Below are positions 1-8,305 of a stretch of DNA of 64,000 bases, piece after piece. The stretch lies in contig NZ_CP163439.1 of the NCBI RefSeq assembly GCF_041052385.1, positions 7,491,001-7,555,000 of the forward strand, written 5' to 3'. This stretch comes from Streptomyces sp. R28 (lineage in GTDB: Bacteria; Actinomycetota; Actinomycetes; Streptomycetales; Streptomycetaceae). The position numbers were made by a program, and so were the translations under genes. Each line of letters starts with the position of its first letter. The first letter of the stretch is position 1. The notes beneath the pieces are model-generated. The model saw only the letters and a program-made list of their open reading frames with translations, searched no databases and was not told the DNA's origin.

Positions 1-20
1 CTCCGGCTCGTTGTCATTAC

Positions 21-617
21 GTGAGCACGACACAGACACCACCTGTTCTCGCCGCGGAGCTGGCACAGGCGTGGGCCGATATTCAGCGGTACCACCCCGA
101 GTTGCCGGATCTCGCCGCGCCAGAGTCCCTGATCGGGGAGTCGTCGTCCGCGTGCGGTCACGAGCTCTCCTTCGAGCGACTGCTTCACGAGGCAGTCCAT
201 GGCATCGCCGCCGCGCGCGGCGTCCGCGACACCTCCCGGGCCGGCCGATACCACAACCGCAGATTCCTCTCCATCGCCGAGGAGCTGGGCCTGGACCACC
301 CCGAGGAGCCGCACCCGAGCAGCGGCTTCTCCCTGGTCACGCTCAACCCCGAGGCCAAGCGCCGCTACCGCCCGACCATCGAACGCCTTCAGCGCGCCCT
401 GAAGGCCCACACCGCGGCGACCTCCGCCGACACCAGCCGGACCTTCCGTGGCCCGGCGGCCCGCCACGGTTCCTCCGGAGGCGGCGTCCGCGTCAAGGCG
501 GTCTGCGACTGCGGCCGCAACGTCCGGGTCGTCCCGTCGGTGCTGGCGCAGGCGCCGATCGTCTGCGGCGGCTGCGGGAAGCCGTTCCGGATCCCGGAGG
601 TCGTGGGCGCGGCGTAA
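21..617 (+). CDS. SprT-like zinc metallopeptidase candidate with C-terminal zinc ribbon
   Basis: A 198-residue protein beginning with GTG near the window edge; no stop separates this start from the edge, so a slightly longer N-terminus is possible. Residues 56-60 read HEAVH, an HExxH zinc-protease motif, and His78 in an HNxxF context could be the third zinc ligand, the arrangement seen in SprT-like domains. Near the C-terminus C162xC164 and C182xxC185 look like a zinc ribbon. The middle (about 110-150) is low complexity. There is no signal peptide, so it should be cytoplasmic. It lies alone upstream of the rpsP operon and is followed by a strong hairpin. Metallopeptidase activity and substrate (SprT relatives act on DNA-protein crosslinks) are inference from motifs only. 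Confidence 0.6.
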   Translation: MSTTQTPPVLAAELAQAWADIQRYHPELPDLAAPESLIGESSSACGHELSFERLLHEAVHGIAAARGVRDTSRAGRYHNRRFLSIAEELGLDHPEEPHPSSGFSLVTLNPEAKRRYRPTIERLQRALKAHTAATSADTSRTFRGPAARHGSSGGGVRVKAVCDCGRNVRVVPSVLAQAPIVCGGCGKPFRIPEVVGAA

Positions 618-687
618 CCGCGGGGCGTCCGGTACCGGCATCTCGTGGCTGCCGGTCGGAACGCATGGCGCCTCGGTACGCGCGGCG

Positions 688-720
688 CCGGGGTGCCGCT
701 CTGGTTCGGCGGCACCCCGG
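688..720 (+). terminator. GC-rich hairpin terminator
   Basis: A perfect 12-bp stem (688-699 with 709-720) closes a 9-base loop, 71 bases after the preceding stop codon. There is no U tract, which is usual for Streptomyces terminators. It separates the upstream gene from the rpsP operon. Confidence 0.65.
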
Positions 721-825
721 CACCGCCGGGTTGCGCGGCCGACCTCAACGGCACCACTGCGCGGGGTGCCTCTCAGGTATGCCCGACCACACCGCCCCCC
801 TCGGCCGGAAGCGACCCGCAGGGTG

Positions 826-834
826 TGGCACAAT
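826..834 (+). promoter_or_regulatory. Possible extended -10 promoter of the rpsP operon
   Basis: TGG followed directly by CACAAT (829-834) fits an extended -10 element. No good -35 is visible. A start near 841 would give a leader of about 130 bases before rpsP. Confidence 0.3.
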
Positions 835-969
835 AGCTAGCTGTACTCGACAGTCGCATAGGACCCCTCTCTCCTCCGGCTGACGCGTCCATCGGGCACT
901 CGGGTACCGCAACCCCACGCGGCCATCTCGCCGTGCCCAACCACGTCAAATCCAGGAGAACCCACTCCC

Positions 970-1389
970 GTGGCAGTCAAGATCAAGCTGAAGCGTCTGG
1001 GCAAGATCCGTTCGCCTCACTACCGCATCGTCATCGCCGACTCCCGCACCCGTCGTGACGGCCGTGCGATCGAGGAGATCGGCAAGTACCACCCGACGTA
1101 CAACCCGTCGGTCATCGAGGTCGACGCGGACCGTGTCGCGTACTGGCTGGGTGTCGGCGCGCAGCCGACCGAGCCCGTGCTCGCCATCCTGAAGAAGACC
1201 GGCGACTGGCAGAAGTTCAAGGGCGAGCCCGCCCCGGCTCCGCTGCTCGTGGCCGAGCCGAAGAAGGCGCGCCCGTCGTTCGAGGCCCTCGGTGGCGACG
1301 ACCAGGGCAAGGGTGAGGCGATCACCCAGAAGAAGAAGGCGGAGAAGAAGGACGAGGCTGCCGCCGAGTCCGAGTCGGCCGAGGCCTGA
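970..1389 (+). CDS. rpsP: 30S ribosomal protein bS16
   Basis: A component of the small ribosomal subunit, 139 residues, starting with GTG after an AGGAGA ribosome binding site. The N-terminal 80 residues are the conserved bS16 core (VKIKLKRLGK near the start, RRDGRAIEEIG, and YNPS further on). The C-terminal 50 residues are a charged Lys/Glu/Ala-rich tail common in actinobacteria and longer than in E. coli (about 82 residues). It is the first gene of the rpsP-khpA-rimM-trmD-rplS translation operon; the next gene starts 2 bases after its stop, indicating cotranscription and translational coupling. Confidence 0.97.
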   Translation: MAVKIKLKRLGKIRSPHYRIVIADSRTRRDGRAIEEIGKYHPTYNPSVIEVDADRVAYWLGVGAQPTEPVLAILKKTGDWQKFKGEPAPAPLLVAEPKKARPSFEALGGDDQGKGEAITQKKKAEKKDEAAAESESAEA

Positions 1390-1391
1390 GC

Positions 1392-1631
1392 ATGCTCGAG
1401 GAGGCTCTCGAGCACCTCGTGAAGGGCATCGTCGACAACCCTGACGATGTGCAGGTCGCCTCGCGCGACCTGCGTCGCGGGCGTGTGCTGGAGGTCCGGG
1501 TCCACCCCGACGACCTCGGCAAGGTGATCGGCCGCAACGGCCGCACCGCACGCGCTCTGCGCACCGTCGTGGGTGCCATCGGCGGCCGCGGTGTACGCGT
1601 CGACCTCGTCGACGTCGACCACGTCCGCTGA
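1392..1631 (+). CDS. khpA: KH-domain RNA-binding protein KhpA
   Basis: A 79-residue protein that is essentially one KH domain. The RNA-contacting GxxG loop is GRNG at residues 47-50, within VIGRNGRTARALR. KhpA proteins bind RNA, often as dimers or with KhpB, and lie between rpsP and rimM in many Gram-positive bacteria, as here. It starts 2 bases after the rpsP stop. RNA binding is well supported by family; the targets cannot be read from the sequence. Confidence 0.92.
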   Translation: MLEEALEHLVKGIVDNPDDVQVASRDLRRGRVLEVRVHPDDLGKVIGRNGRTARALRTVVGAIGGRGVRVDLVDVDHVR

Positions 1632-1716
1632 CGCCGAACGCAGCACCGGCTCGGGCCGGGGAGGGCCACTGGGCCGTCCCCGGCCCGTAGTCGTTACGAC
1701 AGGAGATCTTCGAAAA

Positions 1717-2262
1717 GTGCAGCTCGTAGTCGCCCGGATCGGCCGCGCTCACGGCATCAAGGGCGAGGTCACCGTGGAGGTCCGCACCGACGAGCCGGAA
1801 CTGCGGCTCGCGCCCGGCGCGGTACTCCTCACCGATCCCGCCTCGGCAGGCCCGCTCACCATCGAGACCGGCAAGGTGCACAGCGGCCGGCTGCTGCTGC
1901 GCTTCGAAGGGGTCAAGGACCGCAACGCCGCCGAGGCGCTGCGCAACACCCTTCTGATCGCCGAGGTGGACCCGGAGGAGCTGCCCGAGGAGGAGGACGA
2001 GTACTACGACCACCAGCTGATCGACCTTGACGTGGTCACTGCTGATGGCGTGGAAGTCGGCCGTATCACCGAGATCTCGCACCTGCCCTCCCAGGACCTC
2101 TTCATCGTGGAGCGCCCCGACGGCAGCGAGGTCATGATCCCGTTCGTCGAGGAGATCGTCGCCGAGATCGACCTGGAGGAGCAGAAGGCCGTCATCACGC
2201 CACCTCCGGGCCTGATCGACGACAAGGCGGAGATCGACTCCGCCAGGGACGACAGCGCATGA
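1717..2262 (+). CDS. rimM: Ribosome maturation factor RimM
   Basis: RimM helps mature the head of the 30S subunit and binds uS19. The GTG start at 1717 is preceded by an AGGAGA site at 1701-1706; the frame stays open further upstream but the conserved protein begins at VQLVVARIGRAHGIKGE. It has 181 residues, close to family length. Residues 1-85 form the RimM N-terminal barrel (GRAHGIKGEV) and about 95-165 the PRC barrel (YYDHQLIDL, GRITEI, MIPFV). The stop overlaps the trmD start by 4 bases, so the two are translationally coupled. Confidence 0.95.
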   Translation: MQLVVARIGRAHGIKGEVTVEVRTDEPELRLAPGAVLLTDPASAGPLTIETGKVHSGRLLLRFEGVKDRNAAEALRNTLLIAEVDPEELPEEEDEYYDHQLIDLDVVTADGVEVGRITEISHLPSQDLFIVERPDGSEVMIPFVEEIVAEIDLEEQKAVITPPPGLIDDKAEIDSARDDSA

Positions 2263-3092
2263 GGCTCGACGTCGTCACGATCTTCCCCGAGTACCTGGAC
2301 CCCCTGAACGTCTCCCTCGTCGGCAAGGCACGCGCGCGTGGGCAGCTCAACGTCCATGTGCACGACCTCCGTACCTGGACGTACGACCGCCACAACACGG
2401 TCGACGACACCCCGTACGGCGGCGGCCCCGGCATGGTCATGAAGACCGACCCCTGGGGCGACGCGCTGGACTCGGTCCTGGCGGACGGCTACGAGACGGG
2501 CTCCGGCGCGCCCACCCTGATCGTCCCCACCCCCAGCGGCCGTCCCTTCACCCAGGAACTCGCCGTGGAACTCTCCGAGCGGCCCTGGCTGATCTTCACG
2601 CCGGCTCGCTACGAGGGCATCGACCGCCGCGTCATCGACGAGTACGCGACCCGTATGCCCGTCCACGAGGTGTCCATCGGCGACTACGTCCTCGCCGGCG
2701 GCGAGGCGGCCGTACTGGTCATCACGGAGGCCGTGGCCCGCCTGCTGCCCGGGGTCCTGGGGAACGCGGAGTCCCACCAGGACGACTCCTTCGCGCCCGG
2801 CGCGATGGCCAACCTCCTCGAAGGCCCCGTCTACACCAAGCCGCCCGAGTGGCGCGGCCGGGACATCCCCGAGGTGCTGCTCAGCGGCCATCACGGCAAG
2901 ATCGCCCGCTGGCGCCGTGACGAGGCACTCAGGCGTACGACGGCCAACCGGCCCGACCTCATCGAGCGCTGCGACCCCAAGGCCTTCGACAAGAAGGACC
3001 GCGAGATGCTCTCCATCCTGGGCTGGATGCCCGACCCGGAGGGGGAACGGTTCGGCCGATTTTGGCGCAGGACAGAGGGCGTGGAAGAATAA
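2259..3092 (+). CDS. trmD: tRNA (guanine-37-N1)-methyltransferase
   Basis: TrmD uses S-adenosylmethionine to methylate G37 of tRNAs, preventing +1 frameshifting. It has 277 residues, in the normal range. The SPOUT trefoil-knot region is visible: YGGGPGMVMK near residue 50, RYEGIDRRV near 117, and SIGDYVLAGGEAAVL near 139. It overlaps rimM by 4 bases (ATGA) and is followed by rplS after 134 bases, the classic order. Function is secure by family and context. Confidence 0.97.
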   Translation: MRLDVVTIFPEYLDPLNVSLVGKARARGQLNVHVHDLRTWTYDRHNTVDDTPYGGGPGMVMKTDPWGDALDSVLADGYETGSGAPTLIVPTPSGRPFTQELAVELSERPWLIFTPARYEGIDRRVIDEYATRMPVHEVSIGDYVLAGGEAAVLVITEAVARLLPGVLGNAESHQDDSFAPGAMANLLEGPVYTKPPEWRGRDIPEVLLSGHHGKIARWRRDEALRRTTANRPDLIERCDPKAFDKKDREMLSILGWMPDPEGERFGRFWRRTEGVEE

Positions 3093-3226
3093 GTCGCTGT
3101 TGTGCGTCATCCGGCGTGCGCCCCTGCCACAGGGGGACACGACGCCCGCCCCGACACGGACAGCATCCTCACGAAACACCTAGCTCCCGTCTATGACCTG
3201 TGGCATGGGCGAAGAAAGCAGACGAA

Positions 3227-3577
3227 ATGGCTCACCTGCTCGACACCGTCGACGCCGCGTCGCTGCGCAGCGACGTCCCGGCCTTCCGCCCGGGCGACAC
3301 CGTCAACGTCCACGTCCGCGTCATCGAGGGCAACCGCTCCCGTGTGCAGCAGTTCAAGGGCGTTGTGATCCGCCGCCAGGGCGCCGGCGTGCGCGAGACC
3401 TTCACGGTCCGCAAGGTCTCCTTCTCCGTTGGCGTCGAGCGCACCTTCCCGGTGCACACCCCGATCGTCGAGAAGATCGAGCTCGTCACTCGCGGTGACG
3501 TGCGTCGCGCCAAGCTGTACTACCTGCGCGACCTGCGCGGCAAGGCGGCGAAGATCAAGGAGAAGCGCGAGAACTGA
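3227..3577 (+). CDS. rplS: 50S ribosomal protein bL19
   Basis: A large-subunit protein at the 30S-50S interface. The ATG at 3227 gives 116 residues, the family length; the frame is open to 3200 but the extra residues are not part of the conserved protein. Diagnostic stretches are FRPGDTVNVHVRV, RVQQFKGVVI and FPVHTPIVEKIE. It is the last gene of the rpsP operon. The 134-base gap after trmD may hold a separate promoter, since rplS often needs higher expression than trmD; none could be assigned. Confidence 0.97.
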   Translation: MAHLLDTVDAASLRSDVPAFRPGDTVNVHVRVIEGNRSRVQQFKGVVIRRQGAGVRETFTVRKVSFSVGVERTFPVHTPIVEKIELVTRGDVRRAKLYYLRDLRGKAAKIKEKREN

Positions 3578-3585
3578 GCGCTTCA

Positions 3586-3599
3586 GGGGGCTCGCCCCC
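3586..3599 (+). terminator. Short GC hairpin after rplS
   Basis: Five G residues, CTCG and five C residues form a small stable hairpin 9 bases after the rplS stop. It is a weak terminator candidate; transcription may continue into the sip genes. Confidence 0.35.
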
Positions 3600-3637
3600 A
3601 CGGGGTTCAAAGCGGGGCCGGATAACATCTGGCCCCG

Positions 3638-4354
3638 ATGGACACCGAAACACAGCCGACGGAGCGCGACCGCTCCTCCCGCCCTTCTGATTCCGAGGAG
3701 ATCTCGGACACAGAGGGTCAGGAGGGACGGTCGCGCTTCGCGTTGGTGTCGCGGATCACCCAGTGGCTCCCGGGTGGGCGAATCAGCCTGACCCTGCTGG
3801 TCTTCCTGGTGTTTCTGCTGCTGCTCAACACGTTCGTGCTGCGGCCCTTCGAGATTCCCAGCGGATCCATGGAGTCCGGATTGAGGATCGGCGACCGCGT
3901 TCTCGTAAATAAGTTGGCGTACCGTTTCGGTGCCGAGCCGCGGCGCGGCGATGTTGTCGTGTTCGACGGAACTGGGTATTTCGGGGATGGCGACTACATC
4001 AAACGCGTTGTGGGTGTGGGGGGAGACCACGTGGTCTGCTGCGACAAGGAGGGGCGGATCCAGGTGAACGGCCGGTCGGTCGACGAGTCGACTTTCCTGT
4101 ACCCCGGCGACAGCCCGTCCACGGTGCCGTTCGACGTCGTCGTGCCCGACGGCACGCTCTTCGTCCTCGGCGACCATCGCAGCGATTCCAGCGACTCCCG
4201 CGACCACCTGGGCTCGCCCGGCGGCGGCATGGTCCCGCTCGGCGACGTCATCGGCCGTGCCGACTGGATCGTGTGGCCGAGTGCGCACTGGACCCGCCTG
4301 CACCGTCCGGACGCCTACGCGCGCGTGCCCGCAGCGGACGGTGCGCATGGGTAA
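3638..4354 (+). CDS. sipW: Type I signal peptidase SipW-like
   Basis: A membrane serine protease that removes signal peptides from Sec and Tat secreted proteins outside the membrane; 238 residues. One N-terminal membrane helix (about 50-67) follows a charged cytoplasmic tail. The catalytic Ser77 lies in PSGSM and the general base Lys122 in YIKRVVGVGGD, with the GDHR box further on. Unlike the next three paralogues it has no C-terminal anchor. It is the first of four tandem signal peptidases, the arrangement known as sipWXYZ in S. coelicolor and S. lividans. Its stop overlaps the sipX start by 8 bases. Confidence 0.9.
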   Translation: MDTETQPTERDRSSRPSDSEEISDTEGQEGRSRFALVSRITQWLPGGRISLTLLVFLVFLLLLNTFVLRPFEIPSGSMESGLRIGDRVLVNKLAYRFGAEPRRGDVVVFDGTGYFGDGDYIKRVVGVGGDHVVCCDKEGRIQVNGRSVDESTFLYPGDSPSTVPFDVVVPDGTLFVLGDHRSDSSDSRDHLGSPGGGMVPLGDVIGRADWIVWPSAHWTRLHRPDAYARVPAADGAHG

Positions 4355-5438
4355 CCGTGGCAAGCCGCGTGGCGTGCCCAGCAGCGCCGCCGAAAACCTG
4401 CTGCCCACCGGTGCCCGGCGCGCCGCCAGCCCCGCCGGTGGTCGTACGCGCGCGGAGCGGCGCAAGCTCCAGCGCAAGGTCAAGCGCCGTCGCAGGCGCT
4501 CCGCGATGAAGGAGATACCCCTCCTCGTCGGCGTCGCGGTCCTCATAGCGCTCGTCCTGAAGACCTTCCTCGTCCAGGCCTTCGTGATCCCGTCCGGCTC
4601 CATGGAGCAGACGATCCAGATCGGCGACCGCGTTCTGGTCGACAAGCTCACGCCCTGGTTCGGCTCCAAGCCGCAGCGCGGGGACGTCGTCGTCTTCAAG
4701 GACCCCGGCGGCTGGCTCCAGGACGAGCAGACGACGGTGAAGAAGGAGGATCCCGTCGTCATCAAGCAGGTCAAGGAGGCGCTCACCTTCATCGGCCTGC
4801 TGCCGTCCGACGACGAGAAGGACCTCATCAAGCGGGTCGTCGGCGTCGGCGGCGACCGGGTCAAGTGCTGTGACACGCAAGGGCGGGTCACCGTCAACGG
4901 CGTTCCCCTGACCGAGGACTATCTCTACCCCGGCAACGCCCCCTCCAACGCGCAGTTCGACATCACCGTCCCGCAGGGCCGGCTGTGGGTGATGGGTGAC
5001 CACCGGGCCAACTCGGCGGACTCCCGCTCGCACCAGGACCAGGACTACGGCGGCACGGTCTCCGAGGGCGAGGTGGTGGGGCGGGCCATGGTCATCGCCT
5101 GGCCCCTCGGTCACTGGACCTCCTTGGAGGAACCGAATACCTACGCTTCCGTGTCCGACTCGGTGACCGGGTCGACCGCGTCTGTCCAGCCGTCGCATAG
5201 GGTTGCTTCCGACGATCCGAACGGAACGATCCAACTCCCGACCCCTGCGGAACTCCCGCTCGTTATGGGAGTGGTGGGCCTGCGCCGCGCATGGGGCAGG
5301 CAGCGGCACAGAGTAAGGAGTTGGCGTGGGGGATGTGGCGGTTGGCGCACGATCCGGGCACGACGGCGAGGAGCACCGCGGACACTCCGTGGGAGCAGCC
5401 GACCCGGCCGCGGACGGCGCTGTGACCTCCGGGAATGA
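4347..5438 (+). CDS. sipX: Type I signal peptidase SipX-like
   Basis: The second tandem signal peptidase, 363 residues from the ATG that overlaps the sipW stop. A basic Arg/Lys-rich tail (residues 33-53) precedes the membrane helix (about 56-75). Catalytic Ser85 is in PSGSM and Lys162 in LIKRVVGVGGD; box E is GDHRANSADSR. A 20-30 residue insertion lies between the Ser and Lys boxes. The last 38 codons run out of frame through the start of sipY, a 113-base same-strand overlap. That C-terminal tail is Arg/Gly-rich and may be just the consequence of a missing stop. Confidence 0.88.
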   Translation: MGNRGKPRGVPSSAAENLLPTGARRAASPAGGRTRAERRKLQRKVKRRRRRSAMKEIPLLVGVAVLIALVLKTFLVQAFVIPSGSMEQTIQIGDRVLVDKLTPWFGSKPQRGDVVVFKDPGGWLQDEQTTVKKEDPVVIKQVKEALTFIGLLPSDDEKDLIKRVVGVGGDRVKCCDTQGRVTVNGVPLTEDYLYPGNAPSNAQFDITVPQGRLWVMGDHRANSADSRSHQDQDYGGTVSEGEVVGRAMVIAWPLGHWTSLEEPNTYASVSDSVTGSTASVQPSHRVASDDPNGTIQLPTPAELPLVMGVVGLRRAWGRQRHRVRSWRGGCGGWRTIRARRRGAPRTLRGSSRPGRGRRCDLRE

Positions 5439-6294
5439 CCCCGGAGCAGCCGGCGACGGCGAAGGGTCGGGCGGGCAGCCCCCGACCGACGAACAGGGGT
5501 CGGGCGGGGCTTCCCCCACGCCGAAGAAGCAGCGCTCCTTCTGGAAGGAGCTGCCCATCCTGATCGGCATCGCGCTCGTCCTCGCACTGCTGATCAAGAC
5601 GTTCCTGGTGCAGGCGTTCTCGATCCCCTCCGACTCGATGCAGAACACCCTTCAACAGGGTGACCGCGTCCTGGTCGACAAGCTCACACCCTGGTTCGGC
5701 TCCGAGCCCGAGCGCGGCGAGGTCGTCGTCTTCCACGACCCCGACAGCTGGCTGGCGGGTGAGCCCACCCCCGACCCCAACGCGCTGCAGACCTTCCTCA
5801 GCTGGATCGGCCTGATGCCGTCCGCGGAGGAGAAGGACCTCATCAAGCGCGTCGTCGGCGTCGGCGGCGACACGGTCGAGTGCAACCGCACCGGCCCGCT
5901 GAAGGTCAACGGCAAGGCGCTGAACGAGCCGTACGTCTACCCGGGCAACACCCCCTGCAGCCAGGACGACCAGGGCGGCCAGTTCAAGGTGAAGGTCCCC
6001 AAGGGCTCCATCTGGGTCATGGGCGACCACCGGCAGAACTCCCGCGACTCGCGCTACAACCAGTCCGACAAGAACCACGGCATGGTCCCCGTCGACGAGG
6101 TCGTCGGCCGCGCCATCGTGATCGCCTGGCCGATCAACCGCTGGGACAACCTGCCGGTGCCGGCCACCTTCGAGCAGAACCTGGACGCCCGGTCCGCCGT
6201 TCTGACGGTCGCACCGCAGGGACTCGCCCTGGCCGGTGCGGTACCGCTGGTGCTGTGGCGTCGGCAGCGGATCAAGGCGGCCGAGCCGCGCTGA
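5326..6294 (+). CDS. sipY: Type I signal peptidase SipY-like
   Basis: The third signal peptidase, 322 residues. The GTG start at 5326 is fixed by an AAGGAG site five bases upstream, despite lying within sipX. A long Gly/Asp-rich cytoplasmic leader (1-68) is followed by a membrane helix (about 74-93), Ser104 in PSDSM, Lys174 in LIKRVVGVGGD, GDHRQNSRDSR, and a second membrane helix near residues 297-313 that would return the C-terminus to the cytoplasm. SipY is the major signal peptidase in S. lividans; whether that holds here is inference. Confidence 0.9.
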   Translation: MGDVAVGARSGHDGEEHRGHSVGAADPAADGAVTSGNDPGAAGDGEGSGGQPPTDEQGSGGASPTPKKQRSFWKELPILIGIALVLALLIKTFLVQAFSIPSDSMQNTLQQGDRVLVDKLTPWFGSEPERGEVVVFHDPDSWLAGEPTPDPNALQTFLSWIGLMPSAEEKDLIKRVVGVGGDTVECNRTGPLKVNGKALNEPYVYPGNTPCSQDDQGGQFKVKVPKGSIWVMGDHRQNSRDSRYNQSDKNHGMVPVDEVVGRAIVIAWPINRWDNLPVPATFEQNLDARSAVLTVAPQGLALAGAVPLVLWRRQRIKAAEPR

Positions 6295-6438
6295 CTGCTC
6301 GACGCCCGTCCTGTTGCCGCCCCTCCCGCTGATCCCCTCCCTGGGGCGGCGAGCTTGGGAAAGCTTTGCCGAGCCTGTGACCTCGGGTGCTCAGGAGGGG
6401 CTGCCCGCTGTCGGTACCGCCGGGTAGGGTGCGGACCC

Positions 6439-7215
6439 ATGGGTGGCGAGAGCACGACACGTACGGCGCCGCGCGAGAGTGGCGCGAGCAGGGGCCCGGC
6501 GGGCAGCCGGACCGGACAGCGGTTGTCCGGGCTGGCCGTGGCGCTGGGCCTGTTGCTGTTCCTCGGCGGGTTCGCCTGGGGAGCGGTCCTCTACCGGCCG
6601 TACACCGTGCCCACCAGTTCGATGGCGCCGACGATCGACGCGGGCGACCGGGTGCTGGCCCAGCGCGTCGACGGTGGTGAGGTTCGCCGTGGTGACGTCG
6701 TCGTCTTCACCGACAAGACATGGGTGTCCAACGCGCCCGTCGTCAAGCGTGTGGTCGCCGTCGGCGGGGACACGGTCGCCTGCTGCACCGACGGCAAGCT
6801 GACCGTCAACGGCAAGCAGATCGACGAGCCGTATCTGGCCAAGGACAGCCTGGCCGAGCTCCAGGACTTCCCTGCCGTGACGGTGTCGAAGGGCAGGCTC
6901 TTCCTGCTCGGTGACGAGCGCAGCGGCTCCCTGGACTCCACCGCCCACCTGACGGACGCCGCCCGCGGCACCGTCGCGCGCAGCGCCGTGTCGGCCCGGG
7001 TGGACGCCGTCGTATGGCCCATGAACGGCATGCTGGAGCGCCCCGCCGGCTTCGAGGGACTCGGCGCGCTGTCGTCGCCGGGGCCGCTGCGGACGGTCGT
7101 CGCGCTGATCGTCGTGGGTGGTGTGCTGGTCCTGGGCGGCGGGGCGTACGGGCCGATCGCGAGCAGGTCGGCCAAGCGCGCCAGGCCCAGGACGGAGCCC
7201 GCGGGTGCCCGCTGA
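6439..7215 (+). CDS. sipZ: Type I signal peptidase SipZ-like
   Basis: The fourth signal peptidase, 258 residues from the ATG at 6439. The membrane helix spans about 32-51, Ser61 sits in PTSSM and Lys103 in VVKRVVAVGGD. Box E is GDERSGSLDS, where Glu replaces the usual His of GDHR/GDNR. A second hydrophobic segment lies near 218-236 before a basic tail. It is the most divergent of the four and may prefer different substrates. The next gene starts 11 bases before its stop. Confidence 0.88.
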   Translation: MGGESTTRTAPRESGASRGPAGSRTGQRLSGLAVALGLLLFLGGFAWGAVLYRPYTVPTSSMAPTIDAGDRVLAQRVDGGEVRRGDVVVFTDKTWVSNAPVVKRVVAVGGDTVACCTDGKLTVNGKQIDEPYLAKDSLAELQDFPAVTVSKGRLFLLGDERSGSLDSTAHLTDAARGTVARSAVSARVDAVVWPMNGMLERPAGFEGLGALSSPGPLRTVVALIVVGGVLVLGGGAYGPIASRSAKRARPRTEPAGAR

Positions 7216-7813
7216 GGCGCCGGGCGTGGAGAACGGGTCGTACTGCGAGACAGGCCCGGGTATCGGGTCGTACGGCGCTGAGGGGCCGGGAGAGAGCACG
7301 CACGGGGTCTCGTACGACGACTCGTACGATGGCGGGTTGCGCAAGGTCGCCCGGGTCGTGTTGCTCGACCCGCAGGACCGCATTCTGCTGCTGCACGGCC
7401 ACGAGCCGGAGAATCCGGCCGACGACTGGTGGTTCACCCCGGGCGGCGGCGTCGAGGGCGACGAGAGCCGTGCGGAAGCCGCGGTGCGGGAACTCGCCGA
7501 GGAGACCGGCATCACGGAGGTCGAACTCGGTCCCGTGCTGTGGCGGCGGATGTGCTCCTTCCCGTTCGCGGGACGCCGCTGGGACCAGGACGAGTGGTAC
7601 TACCTGGCCCGTACGACACAGACGGTGACCCGGCCCATGGGGCTCACTGAGCTGGAGCGGCGCAGCGTCGCCGGAGCGCGCTGGTGGACGTGTCGGGAAC
7701 TTGCCCAGGCACATGAGACGGTGTATCCGACCAGACTCGCCGAACTGCTGCGCACACTGCTCGACGAAGGTCCCTCCGCCGGGCCCGTGACCCTTGACCC
7801 CGAAATTGTCTAG
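7205..7813 (+). CDS. Nudix hydrolase
   Basis: A 202-residue cytoplasmic protein expected to cleave a nucleoside diphosphate linked to another group. The Nudix box runs from about residue 80 to 103 (GGGVEGDE, then AAVRELAEETGI), with REL-EE metal ligands at 95-100. The first 44 residues are Gly/Ser/Tyr-rich and probably disordered. The GTG at 7205 overlaps sipZ by 11 bases; a second GTG at 7226 is an alternative start. The substrate cannot be told from the sequence. Its place after the sip genes is conserved in Streptomyces but does not suggest a role in secretion. Confidence 0.85.
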   Translation: MPAEAPGVENGSYCETGPGIGSYGAEGPGESTHGVSYDDSYDGGLRKVARVVLLDPQDRILLLHGHEPENPADDWWFTPGGGVEGDESRAEAAVRELAEETGITEVELGPVLWRRMCSFPFAGRRWDQDEWYYLARTTQTVTRPMGLTELERRSVAGARWWTCRELAQAHETVYPTRLAELLRTLLDEGPSAGPVTLDPEIV

Positions 7814-7869
7814 GTGCTGACGGGACTGGCGCACAATGGTGGGATCGCACGGCTGAAGGGGAACATGCC

Positions 7870-8178
7870 ATGAGCGCCGAGGACCTCGAGAAGTACGAGA
7901 CCGAGATGGAGCTCAAGCTCTATCGGGAGTACCGCGACGTCGTCGGTCTGTTCAAGTACGTGATCGAGACCGAGCGGCGCTTCTACCTGACCAACGACTA
8001 CGAGATGCAGGTGCACTCCGTCCAGGGTGAGGTGTTCTTCGAGGTGTCCATGGCGGATGCCTGGGTGTGGGACATGTACCGGCCGGCGCGGTTCGTGAAG
8101 CAGGTCCGGGTGTTGACGTTCAAGGACGTGAACATCGAGGAGCTGAACAAGAGCGATCTGGAACTTCCGGGCGGGTGA
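7870..8178 (+). CDS. DUF2469 family protein
   Basis: A small acidic cytoplasmic protein of 102 residues, highly conserved in actinobacteria and always near rnhB, yraN or trmD-type genes. It starts MSAEDLEKYETEME and carries the invariant block YREYRDVVGLFKYVIETERRFYLTN. No catalytic motif, signal peptide or membrane helix is visible. A clear ribosome binding site (AAGGGGAA) lies upstream. Function is not known; its unvarying sequence suggests a housekeeping role. Confidence 0.9.
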   Translation: MSAEDLEKYETEMELKLYREYRDVVGLFKYVIETERRFYLTNDYEMQVHSVQGEVFFEVSMADAWVWDMYRPARFVKQVRVLTFKDVNIEELNKSDLELPGG

Positions 8179-8222
8179 TGCGCGGTGACGCTCGGTGACT
8201 TTCACTCGCAGGGGTGAGGAAG

Positions 8223-8249
8223 TTATCCACAGTCGCGGACTTGTCCACC
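8223..8249 (+). promoter_or_regulatory. Pair of DnaA-box-like sites
   Basis: TTATCCACA (8223-8231) and TTGTCCACC (8241-8249) lie in the 127-base gap before yraN, 18 bases apart on the same strand. The Streptomyces DnaA box is TTGTCCACA-like. They may titrate DnaA or regulate the neighbouring genes; binding is inference. A similar pair occurs at 14148-14174. Confidence 0.4.
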
Positions 8250-8305
8250 AAGATCCAATAGCTCGCTGAGCTGCCTTCATCGTTGGCGCCGGAGGTGGTG
8301 CCGAC

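Larger units (their letters stand above)
618..969. other. Non-coding stretch ahead of the rpsP operon
   Basis: This 352-base gap holds the hairpin terminator at 688-720, a possible extended -10 promoter near 826-834, and a leader of over 100 bases running into the rpsP ribosome binding site (AGGAGA, about 953-958). No convincing reading frame was found in it. Confidence 0.6.
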
